In this document: positions 9,107 to 19,826 of the stretch, one piece after another | How the letters are laid out: every line of letters starts with the position of its first letter | Position numbering within the stretch: position 1 is the first letter of the stretch | Notes under the pieces: model-generated | What the model was told of the DNA's origin: nothing | The model's input: the letters and a program-made list of their open reading frames with translations, nothing else | Databases searched by the model: none | Source of the DNA: Anisodus tanguticus | Taxonomy: Eukaryota; Streptophyta; Magnoliopsida; Solanales; Solanaceae | NCBI GenBank assembly: GCA_034509755.1 | Contig: CM067545.1 | Span: forward strand, 46,431,062 to 46,495,061 | DNA length: 64,000 nt | Direction: 5' to 3' | Position numbers and translations under genes: made by a program

Positions 9107-11406
9107 AAAAGTACTAACGAAACCGAGGAAAATAATAATAAAAGAAAAGGAGAGAGAGAATGTAGCTGGTAATTTGTTTCCAAGAAAAAAAATGAATCGG
9201 TGTTGAGCATGGTGCATGGATTAAAATCTACAACTAAATAAGAAATCATTTTTTTAGTGATTTACTTAATTGTATCAACCTTTATTGTTTTACTTTCTCA
9301 AAATTAATGAAGTGAAACATGTGAATTTGTTAAGACGATCAGTATCAACTGAAAGACGGAGAAAATAAGATGAAGATGTAGTCATGTATAAAAAACCGAA
9401 TAGATCGGATACATCATAAGAAAAAAATCACATCCAAGATAAATTCGAAATCAAATCTCAAATTATTAAGAACATTTTTCACAACTAAAAAATTAGAATT
9501 TAGTGACAGACAAATTATGTAGCTAAATAGTAAAAATCGTAGATACTGTTAAGAGTCACACATCGGATATGAAATGAGAATATGAACTACTTATATGACT
9601 TAAAAGCGCAATGACCCATTATCCTTCCACTACACAGAGCGGGAACTACTCGTTGCTCTATGAAATATGTTCATGATGTTTGGCCTTTGATGGGCTAATA
9701 TCTGGCCTGCCCTATCCAAGTACGGTGTGGGCCACGTTGTCCAAACGAAAATATGGGTTGCTTGGTATTTGATGTGAGACTTTAACTGATACTCCTATTT
9801 AATGACGGATACTTAAAAAAATATGCTAGTTACGAGCAATTTAGCAATGAAATTCATAGCTAATTCCATTTTTTTTTTTTGTAGTTTTTATTAAAAACTA
9901 AAAAAATGATGTAAAAACATAAGTTGAGATCACATATATCTCAAGCTCTTAGATGCACAATGAGTGCTACTATAGACACCATTAACGGAGAAAATCAAAA
10001 TCACCAAAAAAGAGATATAATATTCTTCATTATTTAAAAATTCACTCCTCTAATTTCCCAACTTGTTCAATAGACTCAAGACTTTCACCATTTTGAGAAT
10101 CCATGACTCAAAGAAATATAAAACAAGAGAAAAAAAATAATTTATATATGAACGAAGTCAGTTATATTCTCAATGGGAAAACCTAGAAAATTCACTCTAT
10201 TTTTGGCTTTACAGAGTCTTTAAAATGCTTTAAGAGTCCCAATCTTGAGTTTTTTGGATGATTGTTTAAATAAACTGAGATTTACGTAACCTAAAGCAAT
10301 GACTGCGCACTAAGAGGGTAGGAGCCGAAACAAACCCAAAAACGGAAAAATAACCAAAAGATAGTAAACAAGAGGGGGAAACAAAGAGGGAAAGAGAAAA
10401 TCATCAAAACATCGGCATAAAGGAAAATATGTCTTTTAATTTTATAATTAAAGTACTAATTTTGTAAACTAAAGATGATGTGATTAATCTGGTGCACACA
10501 CTTTTTGGTGTTGCGGTTTTTGAGCTATGATGAGACTTTTATAATATTTCTGCTGAAAAATTTCTCACCGTTTCAATAAAATCTAACTACTAGAATTTGT
10601 TAAAGATTTGACGGAGATTAAAAGACTCATTTTTGTCAAATTTAACGGACCAAAATTGCTCATGAATATATTTAAGGGACCGTTTTTAATTTACCTAAGA
10701 GAAGTCTCCCACGGATAAAGTTTTAGCAATATATTTGTTAGGACACTAATAATTATGCCTTATTCATGTCCAATCATTGGAAGGAGGACCAAAGAATTGT
10801 TGTGTTCAATTGGTGGAAACATCGAATTGGTTAATTACTTTCATTTCGATGCTTGGCTTGTGGTTTTCTTTTCTTATTGTATTTAAAATTATGAGCTGGA
10901 GTTTTAGTTGTTGAATTTTTTTATCAAATGTCACATGATAATCAATCCTCCTCATATATAAAAAATTTGGGTTCGAACGAATCAACTGCGGAAGACATAG
11001 ATCACCTCACCAATGATTTTATTTCCTACTATTGTTCGTTAGATATTGTCGAATTTGTTAGTTAAATTTACAAGTACTCTTAGCGTTTGCCCGAAAAGAA
11101 AATTCGACCATGACGATTTTGCGCAAATTATAATATTTTACCTGATTTTTTAAGGTGCATGAGAATCTAGTAAACGAAATTAGATTCTTTTTTTTTTGTT
11201 TATTTAACTTTTGATACCTTAATATAGCTACAAACTGATATCATGAGAAACACAATAGCAATTAAATCTGAAATGAACATTGCAGTACAACTAGAATTTT
11301 CAGAGAGACCACAACTATTTTGTTTTAACAATACCCAAATTTTCTTTGGCTACTGAAGCAATAAGCTTGTAATATGCAATCTCACTGAAAATTTCTCGGG
11401 CCAGCT
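9107..11406. other. A+T-rich stretch without a recognised gene, unit 1
   Basis: No frame or known element was recognised. Equivalent stretches are 26576-28877 and 43989-46291, nearly identical. In unit 4 the part from about 9619 to 11499 is absent. It contains several poly-A/T runs and low-complexity purine tracts (10310-10410). Confidence 0.6.
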
Positions 11407-11894
11407 CTACTTATCATTAAATGCTGTCTTCGTAAAATTGACATAACATGACAATTTTTCATACTGCAATAAAAAAGGTCAAATAAGGTCAGTAATAAAT
11501 TCACTAAAGCATTTCATGAATGAATATTTGATGTCCGCTTGGCAAGCTTTCAATTGGTTATTAAGGGAGATATTTGGAAAATGAATGAATATTTGATGAG
11601 ATGAAAATTAACCTCTGTTTTCAATTGTTCCATCTCCTCACACAACTTTTCAAAAAGTTTCTTTTGTTCTTCAGTAGATGAAGAGCAAGTCGGATTCTTT
11701 ATACTTTCACTCAACAACGTTATTTCCGAGAGGAGCTTTTCCTTTTTGAACTTAAGTTCATCGTATGTTTTCTTGATCTCGCTAAGAATTAAAAGCACCA
11801 GAAAAACATCATGACTACTGTAAAATAAATAGAATAACTGAAAAGGAAATCGGAAAGAAACTCACTTGAGAAGTTCTTGATTCGGAGAAGCCAT
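11407..11894 (-). CDS. Small three-exon gene, Lys/Glu-rich coiled-coil protein, unit 1
   Basis: I do not recognise this protein. The exons on the minus strand are 11866-11894 (29 nt, ATG at 11894), 11613-11781 (169 nt) and 11407-11463 (57 nt with TAG): 255 nt, 84 residues, in frame throughout. Intron 1 has GTGAGT and TTCTTAG; intron 2 has AG|GTTAAT and TTTATTGCAG. The protein starts MASPNQELL. Its middle alternates Lys, Glu and Leu (TYDELKFKKEKLL, then KKLFEKLCEEMEQL), fitting a short coiled coil, with a Ser/Thr-rich break at residues 39-46. It has no signal peptide or membrane segment. A TATA-like element lies about 80 bp upstream. Perfect frame and splice sites in three copies argue for a gene; a fragment of a longer coiled-coil gene is the alternative. 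Confidence 0.6.
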
Positions 11895-11974
11895 TGATTA
11901 TAAGAAACTTCGAGCAAATTAAGAAGATAGAAGCTTGATTTATTTATGTCACTTGCTTCTCACAAAGGAAAAAC

Positions 11975-11984
11975 TCTTTAAATA
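11975..11984 (-). promoter_or_regulatory. Putative TATA box of the three-exon gene
   Basis: On the minus strand CTATTTAAAG lies about 80 bp upstream of the ATG, a normal plant spacing with a short 5' UTR. Equivalent sites are 29444-29453, 46859-46868 and 60047-60056, all unchanged. Confidence 0.45.
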
Positions 11985-12636
11985 GATTGCTTTCATAATG
12001 TTCTTACCAAACATAATATTTGAAATTCATATTATTGTAATAGGATGTTAATGAGTTTTGAGATTACATATGTTAGAAAATGGTAAGAAATTTATTTTGT
12101 TGCTCAATTTCATGACGTGTACTGAATTTGAATCTATCCTAAGAAAGCAAGACACTTGATCTTGACTAAAAGGTAATTAGATTTTTCAAATGTTAAATTA
12201 CAAGTTTGAATTTAATAGCTTCTTTTCTAAATGAGGGTAACTAGATATTATGAGTGTCATTATGAGTTCTTTGTAAATCCAAGTAGTGAGGCTAAAAAGA
12301 TGGGTTAACCAAATCATCAACCAAAGAATTTAATCATGTAATTAGTTAGGAATTTTTATACATATAATTACTCCAAACTAACTTTCTCTATCGTATTTTG
12401 TAAAGAGGAGTTATTACTAAAATAAATAATTTCTTGATTATTTTCATTGATAATGAAAGGTATATATATACAAATATACAATTCCTAAATATGGACAATA
12501 TAGGAAAATAATTCTACATTTTCCTATTCTAATTCTAATACATTTCCCTAGTACAAGACTAATACCATAATTAACTTATACATGAATTACATTTTGTTAA
12601 GTCCAAATCAGACCATGATACATACGGTCCTTTACA

Positions 12637-14557
12637 CCCCTGCAGTCCTAGCGGGCGGTTGACGTATGCTGAGATTGTCCCTAAAATCTTCAAATAGAAC
12701 CAAGGGAAGACCCTTAGTAAATATGTCAGCAATCTGGTATCGCGAAAGGACATGGTGGACGCGTACTTGTCCACGAGCTACCTTTTCTTGAACAAAGTGT
12801 ATGTCCATCTCGATATGTTTAGTGCGCTGATGTCGGACCAGATTTTTAGAAAGATAGACTGCACTCACATTATCACGGTAGACCAATGTAGCTTTCTGAA
12901 TAGGATAATGTAGCTCTAGTAAAAGATTACGTAGCCAACATGACTCAGACACCATGTTGGCTACCCCTCGATACTCCGCCTCCGCACTGGATCGTGATAT
13001 AGTATCCTGGTATTTTGTAGACCATGAGACCAAGTTATCTCCAAGAAATATACAATATCCAGATGTAGAGCGTCTAGCGTCCGGATAGCCACCCCAATCA
13101 GCACGGTATACGAGACAAGTGTAGAGGATGATGATTTATATAGATGCAAACCATAGTCAAGTGTACCTTGGATGTATCAGATTATGCGTTTGAGCGCATT
13201 CACGTGCTCAACCCGAGGATCATGCATAAACAAACACATTTATTGTATGGCATACGTAATATCCGGTCGCTTGAAAGTAAGATACTGAAGAGCTCCAACA
13301 AGACTGCGATAGTGAGTGGGATCCTCGTAAGGGGAACCAACATGCAAGACACCAAATTTTGATTTGGTATCAACTAGAGTGGAAATAGACTTACACGAGG
13401 ACATACCAGCTCACTTAATTATCTCAGCGGCATACTTCTGTTGGGATAAGAACAACCCACATACATGACAAGTGACAGCAATCCCCAAGAAGTAACTCAA
13501 GGGACCAAAGTCTTTCATAGCAAACTCAGAATTGAGTAGTGTCATGATAGACCGGCGTAAATCTTCAGAAGAAGCTGTCAAGATAATATCATTCACATAC
13601 TATAAAATATATGCCAAGGAAGTACCACAATGATAGATGAACAGAGAATTATCAAATCGGCTGTGAGAAAACCCAATAGTAGATACATAGTCTGCAAATC
13701 ACTTATACTAGGCCCGTGGGGCCTGCTTAAGCCCATACAAGGACTTCTTCAATAAACAGACATGATTAGAATATGTGGGGTCTCAAAAACCCAAGGGTTG
13801 ATGCATGTAAACTGTCTCCTTAAGATGCTTATGCAAACCCTTTGGTAGGAAGTATGTTAAGGAGATAAGTAGCCGTTTGTAGAGCATGATGCCAAAAGGA
13901 AGGGGGTACGGAAGCATGGAGCAATAAAGTTCAGACAATATTATTAATGGTACGAATTTTTCGTTCGGCTTTCCCATTTTGTGAGGACGTATGAGGACAA
14001 GAGAAAAAAAAACTATGCCATTAGCATCACAAAATTCCCGAAACAACCCATTATCATATTCTTTGTCATTATCACATTGAATATTTTTTATTTTCCGTTC
14101 GAATTGGGTGCGGATGAATGTGGAAAAAAATATGAGATTTCTTTGCTAATGGAAAGGTCAATAAAAAAATAGAATAATCATACAAAAATAGAATATAATA
14201 ACGATAGCCCACAAAACTTAGAACGGGAGAAGTCCATAAATCTCTATGAATAATGTCAAAAGGCATCGAAGTACGAGAAGTAGAGGCTACAAATTGTAAT
14301 CTAACATATTTTCCTAATGGACAGGAGACAAATTGAAATACTATGCGTACCCTTACAAGAAATAAATTATTTTTATGCAGGGAAGAAACAATAAACGACG
14401 CAGGGTGATCCAAACGTGCATGCCATAAGGAAGGAGCTAGAGCTGCAAATGTCGATGGCATCGCTTGACTTGAGAAATTGGAGGCGGGCGTGATTGGATA
14501 AAGATCTCCCATACTATTTAATCTCACGAGAGGTATTCCCGTTTTGAAATCTTTCAC
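12637..14557 (-). pseudogene. Copia pol remnant (integrase, RT, RNase H), unit 1
   Basis: In transcription order: GAG-pre-integrase with LWHARLDHP (14557-14072), an integrase core piece with FREFCDANGI (14046-13783), the RT catalytic region with KDFGPLSYFLGI (13596-13411), and RNase H with SSAEAEYRG and ADIFTKGLP (13149-12637). The junction at 13823-13826 (AGAT) is a deletion scar joining integrase to mid-RT. The RT active-site codons read Y-V-N-D with a TAG three codons before the N. RNase H has lost one base at DADW relative to unit 3. Confidence 0.75.
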
Positions 14558-14744
14558 AGAAAACCCAAAATGATCAAAATTAACAGAAACTCAATTATCA
14601 GTGGTGAATTTTCGGACGGACACCAAATTTTTAATTAAGTTAGGGGCATGAAAGATATTTTTCAAGACAAGAGACAGATGATGTGGGGGAGACAAAGTTG
14701 TATTACCGTAACCACGAATTGGAATTGTATTGACATTGTATTAC

Positions 14745-15631
14745 CGTAACCACGACCGGACCACCGGGTCGCCGGTCCGGGCCCACGACTAAGGGGACCG
14801 AGTGGACCGAGACCAGTTTGGGGCCCGCACCCCGAGGCCCACTATCGGCATTGCTACTTCGTTCCGTCCGCCGCCGTTGTTGCCGCCGCGATTTTTGCCA
14901 TTATTTTTACGATTTTGACCCTACTTGCCTCTACCGTTGTTGCGGTTTTGGCCCGACTTGTCAACAAAACCGTGTGAGTTATCGGATGAAGTCATCATCG
15001 CCACAAAACTTGCTCTGGTAGCCGCCTTTTTTGCCAAGCCGGCTTCTTCTAACGTGAGCATTGAACGAGCTTCATAAAAAGGGGAAATCAGATTACTTTG
15101 TCGGAGTAGAGTCCCAACGCCATTATAGGCCTGCAACTATTTGGAGAACAAGATGATTATTGGTAACAAGCGCTCCAACGTTACGGTGTTGGTCCGCCAA
15201 TTCCTTGAGCCACTTACAATAAGTTTGAAACATTCGAGAAATTGTTGTTTCATGCCGACTTGTGAAAATTCTTGCTCAAGAGTGAAAACTCAGGAATGTT
15301 GGTTATCCTGGAATATATCACGCAATCTATTTCAGGTAGCCATAGCCGTAGTGTCCGGTTCAATGATCGTCTGTAAAAGGTCGGTAGAAATAGTGGAGTA
15401 AATCCACCGAAGGATGGTAGCATCAAAAGTGATCCACAACTGAGGATCCTCTGCGGGTGTAGGGACAGCGGGAGGAATTATGTGATGGAGCACTTGATGT
15501 GAGATTACGTGAATTTTGAACAATTCTGCCCACGTCGCATATAGGACATTTTCCATCTTAAGAACAATAGGGATGTGGTTCTTGATCTTGGAAACAGTAA
15601 GGGCAAGATGAATTATGTTCTTTGACGTAGA
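14745..15631 (-). pseudogene. Copia gag remnant, unit 1
   Basis: Minus-strand pieces encode a UBN2-type gag: LYATWAELFKIH, DATILRWIYSTISTDLLQTI (15332-15631) and SPFYEARSMLTLEEAGLAKK (14921-15136). The start codon is lost (the copy in unit 3 has it at 51472). The C-terminal region is Arg/Gly/Asn-rich and then Gly/Pro-rich, broken by CTG-associated changes at 14756-14815. The protease Asp-Thr-Gly motif is not present between gag and the integrase region. Confidence 0.7.
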
Positions 15632-16272
15632 ATAACGAAAGAACAATATGTGAAAGAGGGATTTGGAAGAAAATTTGGGAAGAGAGGAGGTAAGGTGCAC
15701 GGATTCTGAGAAGGAATATGAAAACCGAGGCAGCGGAAGAGAGGAGAAATCGTAGAAGACCTAGACTTCTGATACCATGAAAGAAATAATCTCTTGATTA
15801 TTTTCATTGATAATGAGAGGTATATATACAAATATACAATTCCTAAATATGGACAAGATATAGGAAAATAATTCTACTTTTTTCTATTCTAATTTTAATA
15901 CATTTTTCTAGTATAAGACTAATACCATAATTACAATTATACATGAATTACATTTTGTTGAGTCCAAATCGGACCATGATACACACGGTCCTATACTTAC
16001 CTTTCTTTTTGGTTGAATGAGAGAAAGATATTATAGATAATTAATATGCACCATTACAAAGAAAATGTTGAGTAGTATTTGGTCCAAACTGCAGGTAGCC
16101 ACAATTAATCTAATAAAAGTTCTTAATTTATCTTCTTTAATTGCATCCATAGCAATTAAAAGAGGAACAACTAACACTAGAAGTTCATAGCTTTGTGAAT
16201 GTAAAAGAAAACATCTAAAATATATGATTTTTTATATATAGAATGTGTTTGTTTGAATGTTTTTCACTCGAT

Positions 16273-16422
16273 GAACCGGTCATATGTCATACGTATAGGA
16301 ACAAATATTATTTGGCAGATATGCTTGCAAAATGTGGTTGCTCACTGGATTTGTGTGGAGATATTACCATTTTTAAATTTCCACCAAATTTTTATGTGAT
16401 ATGTTGGACTATGATCGCTTAG
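16273..16422 (+). pseudogene. RNase H-like (RVT_3) C-terminal remnant, unit 1
   Basis: An in-frame segment reads CHTYRNKYYLADMLAKCGC and then FKFPPNFYVI before TAG at 16420-16422. The H-x-YR-x-x-N-x-x-AD-x-LAK pattern and the distal PP-x-F are typical of the plant RNase H-like domain found at the end of some LINE ORFs and domesticated proteins. The upstream part is unrecognisable. 15997-16272 holds nothing else that I recognise. Confidence 0.55.
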
Positions 16423-17561
16423 AGAATTTTTGTCTGAGAACAATTGCTTCTGTGTGCGTCCATATGGGTGCAGATACTACAATCCCCTTTTTAATGTCCT
16501 TATGTCGGGTCAAACAAATACTAGTCCACCTCCCACCATCCCTTTTTGTAACTACCCACATCTAGGTTTCCCCTTTACAGTACTTAGTTGTACGATCTAG
16601 GGGTGAGCGGGTCCGGGTACCCTAACCTTTTTAAACTACCCGGACCCTACCCAGTAAATGATCGGTTCCTAAATCTGTTACCCGGAACCTACCCATAGCA
16701 ATCATTACCCGGAACCTACCCGGACCCTGCGGTTCCGGGTAGGTTCCCGGGTACCCTGTAAAACATTTGTCATAAATACTACTTTGCATAATCGGTGACC
16801 GAATTTGAAATGGAGGAAATAGTGATCGACGAAAAATCGAACCCGTGAAATGGGTTCCGGCACTTTTCCCGTAAACATTGCAAAACCGAAATGACTACAA
16901 CACAATGACTAAATCTAAAATGGCGGAAATCGGTGACGGAAAATCAAATGACTACAACACAATCACAATGACTAAATGAAGAAAACATTGCAAAATTACA
17001 CTCGCATAATCCAAAGGACATTTAACGAAAATATCGATCACCGATTTCGGATCCGCATAATCCGGTATTCCGTGAATAAATGAAGAAAACATTGCAAAAC
17101 TACGAAGTTGCGGATCGCTTTTGAGCCTAAAATTGAGGAAATCAGTGACTGAAAATCTGAAATGGGTCTCCCGTGACTGAAATGGAGGAACAGGATACAA
17201 CACAATCACTAAATGAAGAAAATGAGAGGCCATAAGAGCTGAGTTTGAGCTCAAGCCCACAACATGCTACTAATTCTGGCATCACCTATTAATATCACAC
17301 TCAAAATCAGGGAGAACTTGGACAGAAATGATTCTCATCACGCATCGGCATTCAAAGGATAATCATCATCCTATGATGGAACCTTGATCCTATCTAAGAA
17401 AATAAATATGAACAATCACTTGAGCCACTGATCTCTTGCTTAAATTAAGATTTCCACCTTTCATGAGGAAAAAAAACAATGCACAAGGAACTCCGTAAAG
17501 TAGCAAAGCTAAAGTATAGAACTTCACATTGATTAATTAAAGCTACCGGAAGAGGACTCTT

Positions 17562-18245
17562 TCACATTAGGTCATGGATCGTTCATCCATCAAAGATGAA
17601 AGGATTCCATTCTCAATGTCAACACCCTCTTCGAAGGCTTCAAAGCTAAAATCGGTCCACTTCCCGCGTTGTGTGCTCATGTCCTTGTCAACAACCTCAT
17701 CCACCATCAACTCTTCCATGCTTGTCCAGCCAAAGAATCTCTCTATACACTTCTTCTCGCCAACCACTCCTTCCTTTGGATCAATATTGTCCACTTTGCC
17801 CAAGCTTCAAAGCTTCCACCCGAACTCGTTTACATCCGAATTCCGGACATTCAACCACTGAATCAAATAACACTCTTCTCCTAATCTTCAACTGCTCTTC
17901 TACATTTTTATTCGTTCGAGTCTTCTGATTCTCCAACTGGTCAAAGAGGTCGAGAGTCATAATACTCTGAGCCTCACCCAGAATAAAATCTTCCAAAGAC
18001 CAAGTCCAAACTTCTAATTATATCTCTAATATATCTAAACTCCCGATAAGGTAATTCATCAAAATTTCGGAAGTCGATGTAATTGTTGAATCCTTTCCAC
18101 TGCGTCGCAAGAGAAACCGAAGAGGCCGAGTCCAATAACTCGCATCACCTTCCACTAAATGGGTCTCATGCAGGGTTTTCCAATTCATCATTTCCTGAGA
18201 TCCATCAGACAGATGATACTTGCTCCCTGAATCATAAAGTTTCAT
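17562..18245 (-). pseudogene. Captured DUF4378-like host-gene fragment in hAT copy B
   Basis: Three overlapping frames on the minus strand read in order: a segment with HETHLVEGDASYW (18245 downward), a segment with LDLFDQLENQ…RRRVLFDSVVEC (17996-17781), and a segment with STQRGKWTDFSFEAFEEG…ENGILSSLMDE (17803-17567). Plant DUF4378 proteins end with this order: a paired-helix segment, an RR(L/V)LFD block, then a GKW-x-x-F…E-x-G…I-x-x-SL-x-DEL tail. The match is from family knowledge, not a search. It lies on the same strand as, and downstream of, the BED exon. Two bases are missing near 17580 relative to unit 3, at a CAG. Confidence 0.6.
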
Positions 18246-18596
18246 CAGTCAAGATGTAATTGATTTTTTTTCAAGGGAGATGGAAATATACTAGTAATGG
18301 AGAACATTCAGTTCTTGCTTCAATGTAGTAATGACTTGAGAACATCTTTAAAGTCCATAAGCATTTACTGTACTGATCTTGCGAGAAAGACCATCACCTC
18401 ATTTTAATGAATAACAGAAATATGTTTCGAGTTCAAAGTGCATCCCCTTGCACTCTTATGATTTTTCAGATAAACCTTATGAAATGCCTTCTCTTCCTCA
18501 ACATTTCTACAAGACAAACTAAATGAAGAATACATTACAAAACTCCAAATAAACATAAAACAAAAATACATCTTCTAAAGAAACGCCCATAAATGT

Positions 18597-18802
18597 CACA
18601 CGTCCACTTGCATACTAATCCACATGGATGAGGTACCATTGTTAACACTATAAGCTAAGCCTTCATTGCAATAGTTACAAATAGAAACAACATTACCAGT
18701 TATCTCATCTATTGCTTTACCAAAATGCTCCCAAACCTCAGATTTCGTTGCCTTCTTTTTTTATGGTGCACGAGTTGTGGATGTCGTGCTAGCCTCAGCC
18801 AT
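18597..18802 (-). pseudogene. BED zinc-finger exon of hAT transposase, copy B
   Basis: Homologous to 36025-36231. The ATG is present at 18802, but the run of T at about 18751-18757 differs from unit 3 by one base (G replaced or lost), which breaks the basic stretch before the zinc finger. The Cys-x2-Cys half of the finger and the following NGTSSM signature remain in the DNA. It is a remnant of a transposase N-terminus; no intact downstream catalytic exon is visible. Confidence 0.55.
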
Positions 18803-18821
18803 CTACCAAAAAAAAGTATCA

Positions 18822-18909
18822 AAATAAAACAAAACAAAACAAAACAAAACAAAACAAAACAAAACAAAACAAAACAAAACAAAACAAAACAAAACAAAAC
18901 AAAACAGCA
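18822..18909. repeat. CAAAA microsatellite, hAT copy B (about 16 units)
   Basis: Perfect CAAAA units from 18830 to 18909, the longest of the three tracts. On the minus strand it is a TTTTG tract between the right end of the element and the BED exon. Confidence 0.95.
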
Positions 18910-19826
18910 ACTCCAATAAATTGAGCATAACAAGTTAACAACAAACAATAAAAGGGAAATATCAACCCAAATACTAGCTTTTCTAACAGAAATCAACCCA
19001 AATACGAACAACAAACAATAAAAAATAGTAATATTATAATACATAAATCAACCCAAGGGTTATTCATTACTAACAACAAACAATAAAAAACAGTAACATT
19101 ATAATACAGAAATAAAAAACAGTAACATTATAATACAGAAATCAACCCAAGAAATCAACCCAAGGGTTGAGAATAAAAAACAGTAACATTATAATACAGA
19201 AATTAAGCCAATACATGCAAAAATCTAATGTTCTTCACTATGCAACAACTTTAAGGGTTATTCATTACCTTTAACAAAACCGAGAGGAATTCGAGCACAA
19301 TACCACAACCTTTGTCAAGCTTCTGGAGTGAGAGAGGAGACTGGCGATGGCGAGGCTACTGCGAGGCACGAGCTACGTAATGGCGACTGGCGATGGCGAT
19401 GGCGAGCTGCGTAGTAGTGCGAAGTGAACCTGTGAGCTGCGCCTCTGGAAAATGAAAAATTTGGAAATTAGGGCTAGGGGCGAAGTGAACCTGTGAGCTG
19501 CGTAGTATACTAGTATCCGTATATGACCTTTTAACTGAACTGGGCCAAATAACCGGACTGGGCCAAAAATTTAAACACCCCAAAGCCCAAAACTAAATAA
19601 TTTAAATGGGGGTAGGTTCATAGGGTCCGGGTATCGGTTCCGGGTCCGGGTACCCGGTTTCTATTTATAATATATCTACCCGGAACCTACCCGATAGTAT
19701 CGATTCCGGTCGGGTATCTAGGTACCCTGTACCCGTGCTCACCCCTAGTACGATCCAAGCGCCCTTACTGTTTACTACTGCTTGTACGAATGTTTCTCTA
19801 ACTTAATATAACACGTTTTTCTTTTC

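Larger units (their letters stand above)
12418..15996 (-). mobile_element. Decayed Copia retrotransposon, unit 1
   Basis: Two direct repeats of about 219 bp form the LTRs: the 3' LTR at 12418-12636 and the 5' LTR at 15778-15996 (minus orientation). Next to the 5' LTR, 15766-15777 reads TGGTATCAGAAG on the minus strand, matching the initiator-Met tRNA primer site used by many Copia elements. The interior holds gag, integrase, RT and RNase H remnants in Copia order. It is 967 bp shorter than the copy in unit 3. TTAC flanks both sides and could be part of a target duplication. Confidence 0.85.
1..17435. repeat. Tandem array unit 1 (about 17.43 kb)
   Basis: The opening sequence of the window recurs at 17436 and again at 34870, giving periods of 17435 and 17434 bp. 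Order and content are collinear throughout. The phase is arbitrary because the window begins inside a hAT element. Unit 1 differs from unit 2 mostly at CAG/CTG triplets, densest between 1 and about 9 kb, which looks like sequencing error rather than age. Whether the copy number is biological or an assembly product cannot be decided from the sequence alone. Confidence 0.93.
16598..19747 (-). mobile_element. hAT-type DNA transposon, copy B, complete (3150 bp)
   Basis: The left end reads TAGGGGTGAGC and the right end GCTCACCCCTA, an 11-bp perfect terminal inverted repeat. The same 8-bp sequence GTACGATC flanks both sides (16590-16597 and 19748-19755). Eight-bp duplications with TAGGG-type ends are standard for the hAT superfamily. 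Both ends carry clusters of CCGGGTA/TACCCGG motifs within about 150 bp, as expected of subterminal transposase-binding repeats. The interior has a BED zinc-finger exon but no recognisable RNase-H-like catalytic core or hAT dimerisation domain, so the element is non-autonomous. It also holds a DUF4378-like host fragment. Confidence 0.9.

Noticed and set aside
12418..15996. Integrated plant pararetrovirus instead of a retrotransposon
   Set aside because: LTRs, initiator-Met primer site, the gag-integrase-RT-RNase H order and Copia-type motifs all fit Copia; no movement-protein or coat-protein frame was found.
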